Shown: one piece after another, positions 32,886 through 45,214 of the stretch
Numbering within the stretch: position 1 is the first letter of the stretch
Layout: every line of letters begins with the position of its first letter
DNA from: Ilex aquifolium
Lineage: Eukaryota > Streptophyta > Magnoliopsida > Aquifoliales > Aquifoliaceae
Length of the DNA stretch: 64,000 nt
Direction of reading: 5' to 3'
Assembly: GCA_951799425.1 (NCBI GenBank)
Contig: OX637398.1
Span: 23,756,270-23,820,269 of the forward strand
Notes under the pieces: generated by a model
Database searches by the model: none
What the model saw: only the letters and a program-made list of their open reading frames with translations
What the model was told of the DNA's origin: nothing
Made by a program: the position numbers and the translations under genes

Positions 32886-33178
32886 GAGGAGGACCTAGCC
32901 TTGATTGCAAAGAAGTTCAAAAAATATTTCAAGACTAGTAATGCTGAGTCCTCAAGGCCGAAAGGAAAGCCTAGTAGACGTAGCACTCCTACGGAAGGAA
33001 GAGAAAAAAGCGGAAGGGACTCTCGAAAAGAAGTTGACAAAAAGGGGCAAGGTTTCCAATGCTTTGAATGTCAAGGATTTGGACATATTGTATCGGAAAA
33101 GCCCACATAGAAAGAAGAGAGGTTTGCACAATGAAAGTTGGAGGGCTATGAAAGCCAAGTGGCGTGATCGTGAAAGTT
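32886..33178 (+). pseudogene. gag zinc-knuckle region in array unit 1 (type example)
   Basis: A basic Ser/Lys/Arg-rich stretch followed by FQCFECQGFGHIVSE, a CX2CX4HX4C zinc knuckle whose last Cys is lost. In units 1-6 it reads EKP, in units 7-14 ESP, a one-base length difference that also changes the downstream frame. NESWRAMKAKWRDRES and an acidic Ser/Asp-rich stretch follow, as in SIRE-like gag. Confidence 0.75.
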
Positions 33179-33271
33179 AGTCGACGTCGGGTGATGACTC
33201 CTCTTCTCGAGATGATGAAGAGAATTTTACGGCTTTTGCAGGACCAGTCTCCTCTACCCCCTCCCCCAAGA

Positions 33272-35665
33272 GAAACTTCCGCGAGTGTAGTTGAAGCAAG
33301 TGCTACCACGGAGGTACATGACTAGGACAAGGAAATCCCCACATGTGTGGAGGGTGAAGATTGCTATGAGGATATTCAAGACGTATATGGTCAATAATTG
33401 TTTGTGCAATTCTTCAAGCAACAAGAGGAGGTGCTCTCCTTGAGTGATCAGGTCAACTCAAGCGAAGAAGGGACAAGAGGCCTTCAAGATCACTTGGTCA
33501 AGTCCAAGGCCCAAATACGTAGCCTAGAAGATGAGAACAAGTCTCTCCCTGACCGAATGAGTTATCTTTAGAGACAGTGGCATGAGCTCGTCAAATCTAA
33601 GAAGAATCTTGAGTCAAAATGTGTCAAACTTGATAAAGATCATCGTGAATCGAATAAGCTCGCCAACAGACTTCCCCAATGAAATGAGAAGTTTGGTAGG
33701 ATGTTATTTGTGGGAAAAAGTGTAGGTGATAATCGTGGTTTAGGCAACACAAATGAACGCACCCACAATTCTTCCAAGACCGTGTTTGTCAAGGGTATCG
33801 CCAACCCATCACCCCGACAAGTTGGCACATGCCCAAAATTTGTTAAGAATGGTAAGGGTGGGAATTCAAAGAAGAAGGTTGCTAAAAAAACCGAAATCAT
33901 TGGTGTGTGCAGACCAAGGATTGTTGGCGTGCCCATAATCGCTCGAGGCCTAGATGAACCGTGCGGCATGGAGGTCCAAGTGAAGCTACACCACACGTCG
34001 CAGAGGGACTTTCGACGGAGAAACATAGCAAGGAAAGGAGCATCTAACCATGGTATTGGTTGAGGTATAATTCTCGAGTACTTGCATGCCGACTTGGAGA
34101 GTAGTGGATTCGGCTTTGGTGAACCTAGGTAGGTTCCTCGCGGTTTTTTTCGAGGGGGTTTTTCGGCGTCAACAAATAGCTAGTGTTCTTTACTTTCTAC
34201 TGTACACACTTGCATTTGTTAGCACACACACGCACTGTGTGGTTGTTTATTTGATTGTACGGATATCATTCAACCATAGGTGTGCAATTGGGTCTAAGGG
34301 TTTGTTGGGATCGCCGTGAGATTGGCCAGAGTGAATTAATTGCATATTAATTAAAATCAATAATCATGGTCCAACGGGTTTTGTGGTGACTGAAAGGGTT
34401 CCCACATTCGATGCCTCATATTTGTGAGGAGAGGTAGTTGTGGTAGGCATAGGTTTTAATTCGTAATCAATTTGGGCTAAAATTGAGAAACCTATTCAAC
34501 CCCCTTCAAGGTAATTGTCGAGAAATCTATCATTACTACTAGTTTGTGTTGAATGGGTTCTCAAAAGGAAAGCGGTTCCATTGGACGACCACCACTCTTC
34601 GATGCATCGAACTTTGCAAAATCCTAAGAGAGCGTTTTCTTAAATCCATTGATGAGAGAGCGTGGTTGACTCTCCAAGAGGGTTGGAGGCCTTCCGCCAC
34701 CGCCAAAAAAGTTGAAAGTGGTCAAGTGGTGGTTGAAGTAAAATCCTCGAAGGTATGGATTAAAAATGAGAATGAGTCAACGGGGTGAAACTCAAAAGGC
34801 TTGGATGCGATATTAAATGCCGCGACACCTAACTAGTTCCGAAGGATCGCTAATTGCAAAACTTCAAAGGAAGCGTGCGATACCTTGGTTGTTTCCCACG
34901 AAGGGACTTCCTTGGTGGAGATGGCTCAACTGCAAAGGTAGACCTCTCAGTTCGAGAGTTTGAGGGTGCAAGATGATGAAACATTAAAGAGAATTTCCTA
35001 CTAAAATGCGTGATACTGCAAAATTAATCATTTGCATTAGGTATCAAGGTTGACGATGCGACCATCAAGTGGAAAATCTTGTGATCTCCAGCGGAGAGAT
35101 TTCGTGTTAAGGTCTCATCCTTGGAGACAAGTGTCAACATAGAGTTGGTGTCGGTGGAAGACCAAGTTGGGTCTATCTTGACCTTTGAGATGATCCTTCC
35201 ATCCTTAAAGTAAGCTAAGGGCAGGGCCTTGAGCTCAAATAATCAAGGAGGAGGTAAATTCGGGTGACCCCGATTTTGAGAGGAGGACCTAGCCTTGATT
35301 GCAAAGAAGTTCAAAAAATATTTCAAGACTAGTAATGCTGAGTCCTCAAGGCCGAAAGGAAAGCCTAGTAGACGTAGCACTCCTACGGAAGGAAGAGAAA
35401 AAAGCGGAAGGGACTCTCGAAAAGAAGTTGACAAAAAGGGGCAAGGTTTCCAATGCTTTGAATGTCAAGGATTTGGACATATTGTATCGGAAAAGCCCAC
35501 ATAGAAAGAAGAGAGGTTTGCACAATGAAAGTTGGAGGGCTATGAAAGCCAAGTGGCGTGATCGTGAAAGTTAGTCGACGTCGGGTGATGACTCCTCTTC
35601 TCGAGATGATGAAGAGAATTTTACGGCTTTTGCAGGACCAGTCTCCTCTACCCCCTCCCCCAAGA
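33272..35665 (+). repeat. Array unit 2 (2394 bp)
   Basis: Shares AGAGACAGTGGCATGAG (near 33571) and CACAATTCTTCC with unit 3, marking the two as a recent duplicate pair. Private variant: CTCGCCAACAGAC near 33660. Confidence 0.95.
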
Positions 35666-38058
35666 GAAACTTCCGCGAGTGTAGTTGAAGCAAGTGCTAC
35701 CACGGAGGTACATGACTAGGACAAGGAAATCCCCACATGTGTGGAGGGTGAAGATTGCTATGAGGATATTCAAGACGTATATGGTCAATAATTGTTTGTG
35801 CAATTCTTCAAGCAACAAGAGGAGGTGCTCTCCTTGAGTGATCAGGTCAACTCAAGCGAAGAAGGGACAAGAGGCCTTCAAGATCACTTGGTCAAGTCCA
35901 AGGCCCAAATACGTAGCCTAGAAGATGAGAACAAGTCTCTCCCTGACCGAATGAGTTATCTTTAGAGACAGTGGCATGAGCTCGTCAAATCTAAGAAGAA
36001 TCTTGAGTCAAAATGTGTCAAACTTGATAAAGATCATCGTGAATCGAATAAGCTCTCCAACAGACTTCCCCAATGAAATGAGAAGTTTGGTAGGATGTTA
36101 TTTGTGGGAAAAAGTGTAGGTGATAATCGTGGTTTAGGCAACACAAATGAACGCACCCACAATTCTTCCAAGACCGTGTTTGTCAAGGGTATCGCCAACC
36201 CATCACCCCGACAAGTTGGCACATGCCCAAAATTTGTTAAGAATGGTAAGGGTGGGAATTCAAAGAAGAAGGTTGCTAAAAAAACCGAAATCATTGGTGT
36301 GTGCAGACCAAGGATTGTTGGCGTGCCCATAATCGCTCGAGGCCTAGATGAACCGTGCGGTATGGAGGTCCAAGTGAAGCTACACCACACGTCGCAGAGG
36401 GACTTTCGACGGAGAAACATAGCAAGGAAAGGAGCATCTAACCATGGTATTGGTTGAGGTATAATTCTCGAGTACTTGCATGCCGACTTGGAGAGTAGTG
36501 GATTCGGCTTTGGTGAACCTAGGTAGGTTCCTCGCGGTTTTTTTCGAGGGGGTTTTTCGGCGTCAACAAATAGCTAGTGTTCTTTACTTTCTACTGTACA
36601 CACTTGCATTTGTTAGCACACACACGCACTGTGTGGTTGTTTATTTGATTGTACGGATATCATTCAACCATAGGTGTGCAATTGGGTCTAAGGGTTTGTT
36701 GGGATCGCCGTGAGATTGGCCAGAGTGAATTAATTGCATATTAATTAAAATCAATAATCATGGTCCAACGGGTTTTGTGGTGACTGAAAGGGTTCCCACA
36801 TTCGATGCCTCATATTTGTGAGGAGAGGTAGTTGTGGTAGGCATAGGTTTTAATTCGTAATCAATTTGGGCTAAAATTGAGAAACCTATTCAACCCCCTT
36901 CAAGGTAATTGTCGAGAAATCTATCATTACTACTAGTTTGTGTTGAATGGGTTCTCAAAAGGAAAGCGGTTCCATTGGACGACCACCACTCTTCGATGCA
37001 TCGAACTTTGCAAAATCCTAAGAGAGCGTTTTCTTAAATCCATTGATGAGAGAGCGTGGTTGACTCTCCAAGAGGGTTGGAGGCCTTCCGCCACCGCCAA
37101 AAAAGTTGAAAGTGGTCAAGTGGTGGTTGAAGTAAAATCCTCGAAGGTATGGATTAAAAATGAGAATGAGTCAACGGGGTGAAACTCAAAAGGCTTGGAT
37201 GCGATATTAAATGCCGCGACACCTAACTAGTTCCGAAGGATCGCTAATTGCAAAACTTCAAAGGAAGCGTGCGATACCTTGGTTGTTTCCCACGAAGGGA
37301 CTTCCTTGGTGGAGATGGCTCAACTGCAAAGGTAGACCTCTCAGTTCGAGAGTTTGAGGGTGCAAGATGATGAAACATTAAAGAGAATTTCCTACTAAAA
37401 TGCGTGATACTGCAAAATTAATCATTTGCATTAGGTATCAAGGTTGACGATGCGACCATCAAGTGGAAAATCTTGTGATCTCCAGCGAGAGATTTCGTGT
37501 TAAGGTCTCATCCTTGGAGACAAGTGTCAACATAGAGTTGGTGTCGGTGGAAGACCAAGTTGGGTCTATCTTGACCTTTGAGATGATCCTTCCATCCTTA
37601 AAGTAAGCTAAGGGCAGGGCCTTGAGCTCAAATAATCAAGGAGGAGGTAAATTCGGGTGACCCCGATTTTGAGAGGAGGACCTAGCCTTGATTGCAAAGA
37701 AGTTCAAAAAATATTTCAAGACTAGTAATGCTGAGTCCTCAAGGCCGAAAGGAAAGCCTAGTAGACGTAGCACTCCTACGGAAGGAAGAGAAAAAAGCGG
37801 AAGGGACTCTCGAAAAGAAGTTGACAAAAAGGGGCAAGGTTTCCAATGCTTTGAATGTCAAGGATTTGGACATATTGTATCGGAAAAGCCCACATAGAAA
37901 GAAGAGAGGTTTGCACAATGAAAGTTGGAGGGCTATGAAAGCCAAGTGGCGTGATCGTGAAAGTTAGTCGACGTCGGGTGATGACTCCTCTTCTCGAGAT
38001 GATGAAGAGAATTTTACGGCTTTTGCAGGACCAGTCTCCTCTACCCCCTCCCCCAAGA
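35666..38058 (+). repeat. Array unit 3 (2393 bp)
   Basis: Nearly identical to unit 2. Lacks one G near 37485 (CCAGCGAGAG where neighbours have CCAGCGGAGAG), which explains its period of 2393. Confidence 0.95.
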
Positions 38059-40444
38059 GAAACTTCCGCGAGTGTAGTTGAAGCAAGTGCTACCACGGAG
38101 GTACATGACTAGGACAAGGAAATCCCCACATGTGTGGAGGGTGAAGATTGCTATGAGGATATTCAAGACGTATATGGTCAATAATTGTTTGTGCAATTCT
38201 TCAAGCAACAAGAGGAGGTGCTCTCCTTGAGGGATCAGGTCAACTCAAGTGAAGAAGGGACAAGAGGCCTTCAAGATCACTTGGTCAAGTCCAAGGCCCA
38301 AATACGTAGCCTAGAAGATGAGAACAAGTCTCTCCCTGACCGAATGAGTTATCTTTAGAGAGAGTGGCATGAACTCGTCAAATCTAAGAAGAATCTTGAG
38401 TCAAACTTGATAAAGATCATCGTGAATCGAATAAGCCCCCCAACAGACTTCCCCAATGAAATGAGAAATTTTGGTAGGATGTTATCTGTGGGAAAAAGTG
38501 TAGGTGATAATCGTGGTTTAGGCAACACAAATGAACGCACCCACACTTCTTCCAAGACCGTGTTTGTCAAGGGTATCACCAACCCATCACCCCGACAAGT
38601 TGGCACATGCCCAAAATTTTTTAAGAATGATAAGGGTGGGAATTCAAAGAAGAAGGTTGCTAAAGAAACCGAAATCATTGGTGTGTGCAGACCAAGGATT
38701 GTTGGCGTGCCCATAATCGCTCGAGGCCTAGATGAACCGTGCGGTATGGAGGTCCAAGTGAAGCTACACCACACGTCGCAGAAGGACTTTCGACGGAGAA
38801 ACATAGGAAGGAAAGGAGCATCTAACCATGGTATTGGTTGAGGTATAATTCACGAGTACTTGCATGCCGACTTGGAGAGTAGTGGATTCGGCTTTGGTGA
38901 ACCTAGGTAGGTTCCTCGCGGTTTTTTTCGAGGGGGTTTTTCGGCGTCAACAAATAGCTAGTGTTCTTTACTTTCTACTGTACACACTTGCATTTGTTAG
39001 CACACACACGCACCGTGTGGTTGTTTATTTGATTGTACGGATATCATTCAACCATAGGTGTGCAATTGGGTCTATTGGGTTTGTTGGGATCGCCGCGAGA
39101 TTGGCCAGAGTGAATTAATTGCATATTAATTAAAATCAATAATCATGGTCCAACGGGTTTTGTGGTGACTGAAAGGGTTCCCACATTCGTTGCCTCATAT
39201 TTGTGAGGAGAGGTAGTTGTGGTAGGCATAGGTTTTAATTCGTAATCAATTTGGGCTAAAATTGAGAAACCTATTCAACCCCCTTCAAGGTAATTGTCGA
39301 GAAATCTATCATTACTACTAGTTTGTGTTGAATGGGTTCTCAAAAGGAAAGCGGTTCCATTGGACGACCACCACTCTTCGATGCATCGAACTTTGCAAAA
39401 TCCTAAGAGAGCGTTTTCTTAAATCCATTGATGAGAGAGCGTGGTTGACTCTCCAAGAGGGTTGGAGGCCTTCCGCCACCGCCAAAAAAGTTGAAAGTGG
39501 TCAAGTGGTGGTTGAAGAAAAATCCTCGAAGGTATGGATTAAAAATGAGAATGAGTCAACGGGGTGAAACTCAAAAGGATTGGATGCGATATTAAATGCC
39601 GCGACACCTAACTAGTTCCGAAGGATCGCTAATTGCATAACTTCAAAGGAAGCGTGCGATACCTTGGTTATTTCCCACGAAGGGACTTCCTTGGTGGAGA
39701 TGGCTCAACTGCAAAGGTAGACCTCTCAGTTCGAGAGTTTGAGGGTGCAAGATGATGAAACATTAAAGAGAATTTCCTACTAAAATGCGTGATACTGCAA
39801 AATTAATCATTTGCATTAGGTATCAAGGTTGACGATGCGGCCATCAAGTGGAAAATCTAGTGATCTCCAGCGGAGAGATTTCGTGTTAAGGTCTCATCCT
39901 TGGAGACAAGTGTCAACATAGAGTTGGTGTCGGTGGAAGACCAAGTTGGGTCTATCTTGACCTTTGAGATGATCCTTCCATCCTTAAAGTAAGCTAAGGG
40001 CAGGGCCTTGAGCTCAAATAATCAAGGAGGAGGTAAATTCGGGTGACCCCGATTTTGAGAGGAGGACCTAGCCTTGATTGCAAAGAAGTTCAAAAAATAT
40101 TTCAAGACTAGTAATGCTGAGTCCTCAAGGCCGAAAGGAAAGCCTAGTAGACGTAGCACTCCTACGGAAGGAAGAGAAAAAAGCGGAAGGGACTCTCGAA
40201 AAGAAGTTGACAAAAAGGGGCAAGGTTTCCAATGCTTTGAATGTCAAGGATTTGGACATATTGTATCGGAAAAGCCCACATAGAAAGAAGAGAGGTTTGC
40301 ACAATGAAAGTTGGAGGGCTATGAAAGCCAAGTGGCGTGATCGTGAAAGTTAGTCGACGTCGGGTGATGACTCCTCTTCTCGAGATGATGAAGAGAATTT
40401 TACGGCTTTTGCAGGACCAGTCTCCTCTACCCCCTCCCCCAAGA
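38059..40444 (+). repeat. Array unit 4 (2386 bp)
   Basis: First of three units with a 10-nt deletion (near 38403) removing AATGTGTCAA from the coiled-coil region. Also GAGGGATCAGG in place of GAGTGATCAGG. The deletion restores an open frame of 144 codons at 38407-38841. Confidence 0.95.
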
Positions 40445-42830
40445 GAAACTTCCGCGAGTGTAGTTGAAGCAAGTGCTACCACGGAGGTACATGACTAGGA
40501 CAAGGAAATCCCCACATGTGTGGAGGGTGAAGATTGCTATGAGGATATTCAAGACGTATATGGTCAATAATTGTTTGTGCAATTCTTCAAGCAACAAGAG
40601 GAGGTGCTCTCCTTGAGGGATCAGGTCAACTCAAGTGAAGAAGGGACAAGAGGCCTTCAAGATCACTTGGTCAAGTCCAAGGCCCAAATACGTAGCCTAG
40701 AAGATGAGAACAAGTCTCTCCCTGACCGAATGAGTTATCTTTAGAGAGAGTGGCATGAGCTCGTCAAATCTAAGAAGAATCTTGAGTCAAACTTGATAAA
40801 GATCATCGTGAATCGAATAAGCCCCCCAACAGACTTCCCCAATGAAATGAGAAATTTTGGTAGGATGTTATCTGTGGGAAAAAGTGTAGGTGATAATCGT
40901 GGTTTAGGCAACACAAATGAACGCACCCACACTTCTTCCAAGACCGTGTTTGTCAAGGGTATCACCAACCCATCACCCCGACAAGTTGGCACATGCCCAA
41001 AATTTTTTAAGAATGATAAGGGTGGGAATTCAAAGAAGAAGGTTGCTAAAGAAACCGAAATCATTGGTGTGTGCAGACCAAGGATTGTTGGCGTGCCCAT
41101 AATCGCTCGAGGCCTAGATGAACCGTGCGGTATGGAGGTCCAAGTGAAGCTACACCACACGTCGCAGAAGGACTTTCGACGGAGAAACATAGGAAGGAAA
41201 GGAGCATCTAACCATGGTATTGGTTGAGGTATAATTCACGAGTACTTGCATGCCGACTTGGAGAGTAGTGGATTCGGCTTTGGTGAACCTAGGTAGGTTC
41301 CTCGCGGTTTTTTTCGAGGGGGTTTTTCGGCGTCAACAAATAGCTAGTGTTCTTTACTTTCTACTGTACACACTTGCATTTGTTAGCACACACACGCACC
41401 GTGTGGTTGTTTATTTGATTGTACGGATATCATTCAACCATAGGTGTGCAATTGGGTCTATTGGGTTTGTTGGGATCGCCGCGAGATTGGCCAGAGTGAA
41501 TTAATTGCATATTAATTAAAATCAATAATCATGGTCCAACGGGTTTTGTGGTGACTGAAAGGGTTCCCACATTCGTTGCCTCATATTTGTGAGGAGAGGT
41601 AGTTGTGGTAGGCATAGGTTTTAATTCGTAATCAATTTGGGCTAAAATTGAGAAACCTATTCAACCCCCTTCAAGGTAATTGTCGAGAAATCTATCATTA
41701 CTACTAGTTTGTGTTGAATGGGTTCTCAAAAGGAAAGCGGTTCCATTGGACGACCACCACTCTTCGATGCATCGAACTTTGCAAAATCCTAAGAGAGCGT
41801 TTTCTTAAATCCATTGATGAGAGAGCGTGGTTGACTCTCCAAGAGGGTTGGAGGCCTTCCGCCACCGCCAAAAAAGTTGAAAGTGGTCAAGTGGTGGTTG
41901 AAGAAAAATCCTCGAAGGTATGGATTAAAAATGAGAATGAGTCAACGGGGTGAAACTCAAAAGGATTGGATGCGATATTAAATGCCGCGACACCTAACTA
42001 GTTCCGAAGGATCGCTAATTGCAAAACTTCAAAGGAAGCGTGCGATACCTTGGTTATTTCCCACGAAGGGACTTCCTTGGTGGAGATGGCTCAACTGCAA
42101 AGGTAGACCTCTCAGTTCGAGAGTTTGAGGGTGCAAGATGATGAAACATTAAAGAGAATTTCCTACTAAAATGCGTGATACTGCAAAATTAATCATTTGC
42201 ATTAGGTATCAAGGTTGACGATGCGGCCATCAAGTGGAAAATCTAGTGATCTCTAGTCGAGAGATTTCGTGTTAAGGTCTCATCCTTGGAGACAAGTGTC
42301 AACATAGAGTTGGTGTCGGTGGAAGACCAAGTTGGGTCTATCTTGACCTTTGAGATGATCCTTCCATCCTTAAAGTAAGCTAAGGGCAGGGCCTTGAGCT
42401 CAAATAATCAAGGAGGAGGTAAATTCGGGTGACCCCGATTTTGAGAGGAGGACCTAGCCTTGATTGCAAAGAAGTTCAAAAAATATTTCAAGACTAGTAA
42501 TGCTGAGTCCTCAAGGCCGAAAGGAAAGCCTAGTAGACGTAGCACTCCTACGGAAGGAAGAGAAAAAAGCGGAAGGGACTCTCGAAAAGAAGTTGACAAG
42601 AAGGGGCAAGGTTTCCAATGCTTTGAATGTCAAGGATTTGGACATATTGTATCGGAAAAGCCCACATAGAAAGAAGAGAGGTTTGCACAATGAAAGTTGG
42701 AGGGCTATGAAAGCCAAGTGGCGTGATCGTGAAAGTTAGTCGACGTCGGGTGATGACTCCTCTTCTCGAGATGATGAAGAGAATTTTACGGCTTTTGCAG
42801 GACCAGTCTCCTCTACCCCCTCCCCCAAGA
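40445..42830 (+). repeat. Array unit 5 (2386 bp)
   Basis: Almost identical to unit 4, including the 10-nt deletion and the AGAAGGACTTTCG and ATAGGAAGG variants near 41165-41195, so the pair duplicated recently. Confidence 0.95.
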
Positions 42831-45214
42831 GAAACTTCCGCGAGTGTAGTTGAAGCAAGTGCTACCACGGAGGTACATGACTAGGACAAGGAAATCCCCA
42901 CATGTGTGGAGGGTGAAGATTGCTATGAGGATATTCAAGACGTATATGGTCAATAATTGTTTGTGCAATTCTTCAAGCAACAAGAGGAGGTGCTCTCCTT
43001 GAGGGATCAGGTCAACTCAAGTGAAGAAGGGACAAGAGGCCTTCAAGATCACTTGGTCAAGTCCAAGGCCCAAATACGTAGCCTAGAAGATGAGAACAAG
43101 TCTCTCCCTGACCGAATGAGTTATCTTTAGAGAGAGTGGCATGAGCTCGTCAAATCTAAGAAGAATCTTGAGTCAAACTTGATAAAGATCATCGTGAATC
43201 GAATAAGCCCCCCAACAGACTTCCCCAATGAAATGAGAAATTTTGGTAGGATGTTATCTGTGGGAAAAAGTGTAGGTGATAATCGTTGTTTAGGCAACAC
43301 AAATGAACGCACCCACACTTCTTCCAAGACCGTGTTTGTCAAGGGTATCACCAACCCATCACCCCGACAAGTTGGCACATGCCCAAAATTTTTTAAGAAT
43401 GATAAGGGTGGGAATTCAAAGAAGAAGGTTGCTAAAGAAACCGAAATCATTGGTGTGTGCAGACCAAGGATTGTTGGCGTGCCCATAATCGCTCGAGGCC
43501 TAGATGAACCGTGCGGTATGGAGGTCCAAGTGAAGCTACACCACACGTCGCAGAGGGACTTTCGACGGAGAAACATAGCAAGGAAAGGAGCATCTAACCA
43601 TGGTATTGGTTGAGGTATAATTCACGAGTACTTGCATGCCGACTTGGAGAGTAGTGGATTCGGCTTTGGTGAACCTAGGTAGGTTCCTCGCGGTTTTTTT
43701 CGAGGGGGTTTTTCGGCGTCAACAAATAGCTAGTGTTCTTTACTTTCTACTGTACACACTTGCATTTGTTAGCACACACACGCACCGTGTGGTTGTTTAT
43801 TTGATTGTACGGATATCATTCAACCATAGGTGTGCAATTGGGTCTATTGGGTTTGTTGGGATCGCCGCGAGATTGGCCAGAGTGAATTAATTGCATATTA
43901 ATTAGAATCAATAATCATGGTCCAACAGGTTTTGTGGTGACTGAAAGGGTTCCCACATTCGTTGCCTCATATTTGTGAGGAGAGGTAGTTGTGGTAGGCA
44001 TAGGTTTTAATTCATAATCAATTTGGGGTAAAATTGAGAAACCTATTCAACCCCCTTCAAGGTAATTGTCGAGAAATCTATCATTACTACTAGTTTGTGT
44101 TGAATGGGTTCTCAAAAGGAAGCGGTTCCATTGGACGACCACCACTCTTCGATGCATCGAACTTTGCAAAATCCTAAGAGAGCGTTTTCTTAAATCCATT
44201 GATGAGAGAGCGTGGTTGACTCTCCAAGAGGGTTGGAGGCCTTCCGCCACCGCCAAAAAAGTTGAAAGTGGTCAAGTGGTGGTTGAAGAAAAATCCTCGA
44301 AGGTATGGATTAAAAATGAGAATGAGTCAACGGGGTGAAACTCAAAAGGCTTGGATGCGATATTAAATGCCGCGACACCTAACTAGTTCCGAAGGATCGC
44401 TAATTGCAAAACTTCAAAGGAAGCGTGCGATACCTTGGTTGTTTGCCACGAAGGGACTTCCTTGGTGGAGATGGCTCAACTGCAAAGGTAGACCTCTCAG
44501 TTCGAGAGTTTGAGGGTACAAGATGATGAAACATTAAAGAGAATTTCCTACTAAAATGCGTGATACTGCAAAATTAATCATATGCATTAGGTATCAAGGT
44601 TGACGATGCGGCCATCAAGTGGAAAATCTTGTGCTCTCCAGCGGAGAGATTTCGTGTTAAGGTCTCATCCTTGGAGACAAGTGTCAACATAGAGTTGGTG
44701 TCGGTGGAAGACCAAGTTGGGTCTATCTTGACCTTTGAGATGATCCTTCCATCCTTAAAGTAAGCTAAGGGCAGGGCCTTGAGCTCAAATAATCAAGGAG
44801 GAGGTAAATTCGGGTGACCCCGATTTTGAGAGGAGGACCTAGCCTTGATTGCAAAGAAGTTCAAAAAATATTTCAAGACTAGTAATGCTGAGTCCTCAAG
44901 GCCGAAAGGAAAGCCTAGTAGACGTAGCACTCCTACGGAGGGAAGAGAAAAAAGGGGAAGGGACTCTCGAAAAGAAGTTGACAAGAAGGGGCAAGGTTTC
45001 CAATGCTTTGAATGTCAAGGATTTGGACATATTGTATCGGAAAGCCCACATAGAAAGAAGAGAGGTTTGCACAATGAAAGTTGGAGGGCAATGAAAGCCA
45101 AGTGGCGTGATCGTGAATGTTAGTCGACGTCGGGTGATGACTCCTCTTCTCGAGATGATGAAGAGAATTTTACGGGTTTTGCAGGACCAGTCTCCTCTAC
45201 CCCCTCCCCCAAGA
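42831..45214 (+). repeat. Array unit 6 (2384 bp), transitional
   Basis: Its left half carries the 10-nt deletion of units 4-5. Its right half (from about 44900) carries the GGGGAAGGG and one-base-shorter zinc-knuckle type of units 7-14, so it is a hybrid of the two subfamilies. Private one-base deletion near 44118 (AAAAGGAAGCGG). Confidence 0.95.

Larger units (their letters stand above)
30878..33271 (+). repeat. Array unit 1 (2394 bp), left end of the array
   Basis: Begins abruptly inside the gag region with GAAACTTCCACGAG, where other copies have GAAACTTCCGCGAG. Unique bases include GAGGGTGGCATGAG near 31180 and ATCGTTGG near 31502. Otherwise close to units 2 and 3. Confidence 0.95.
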
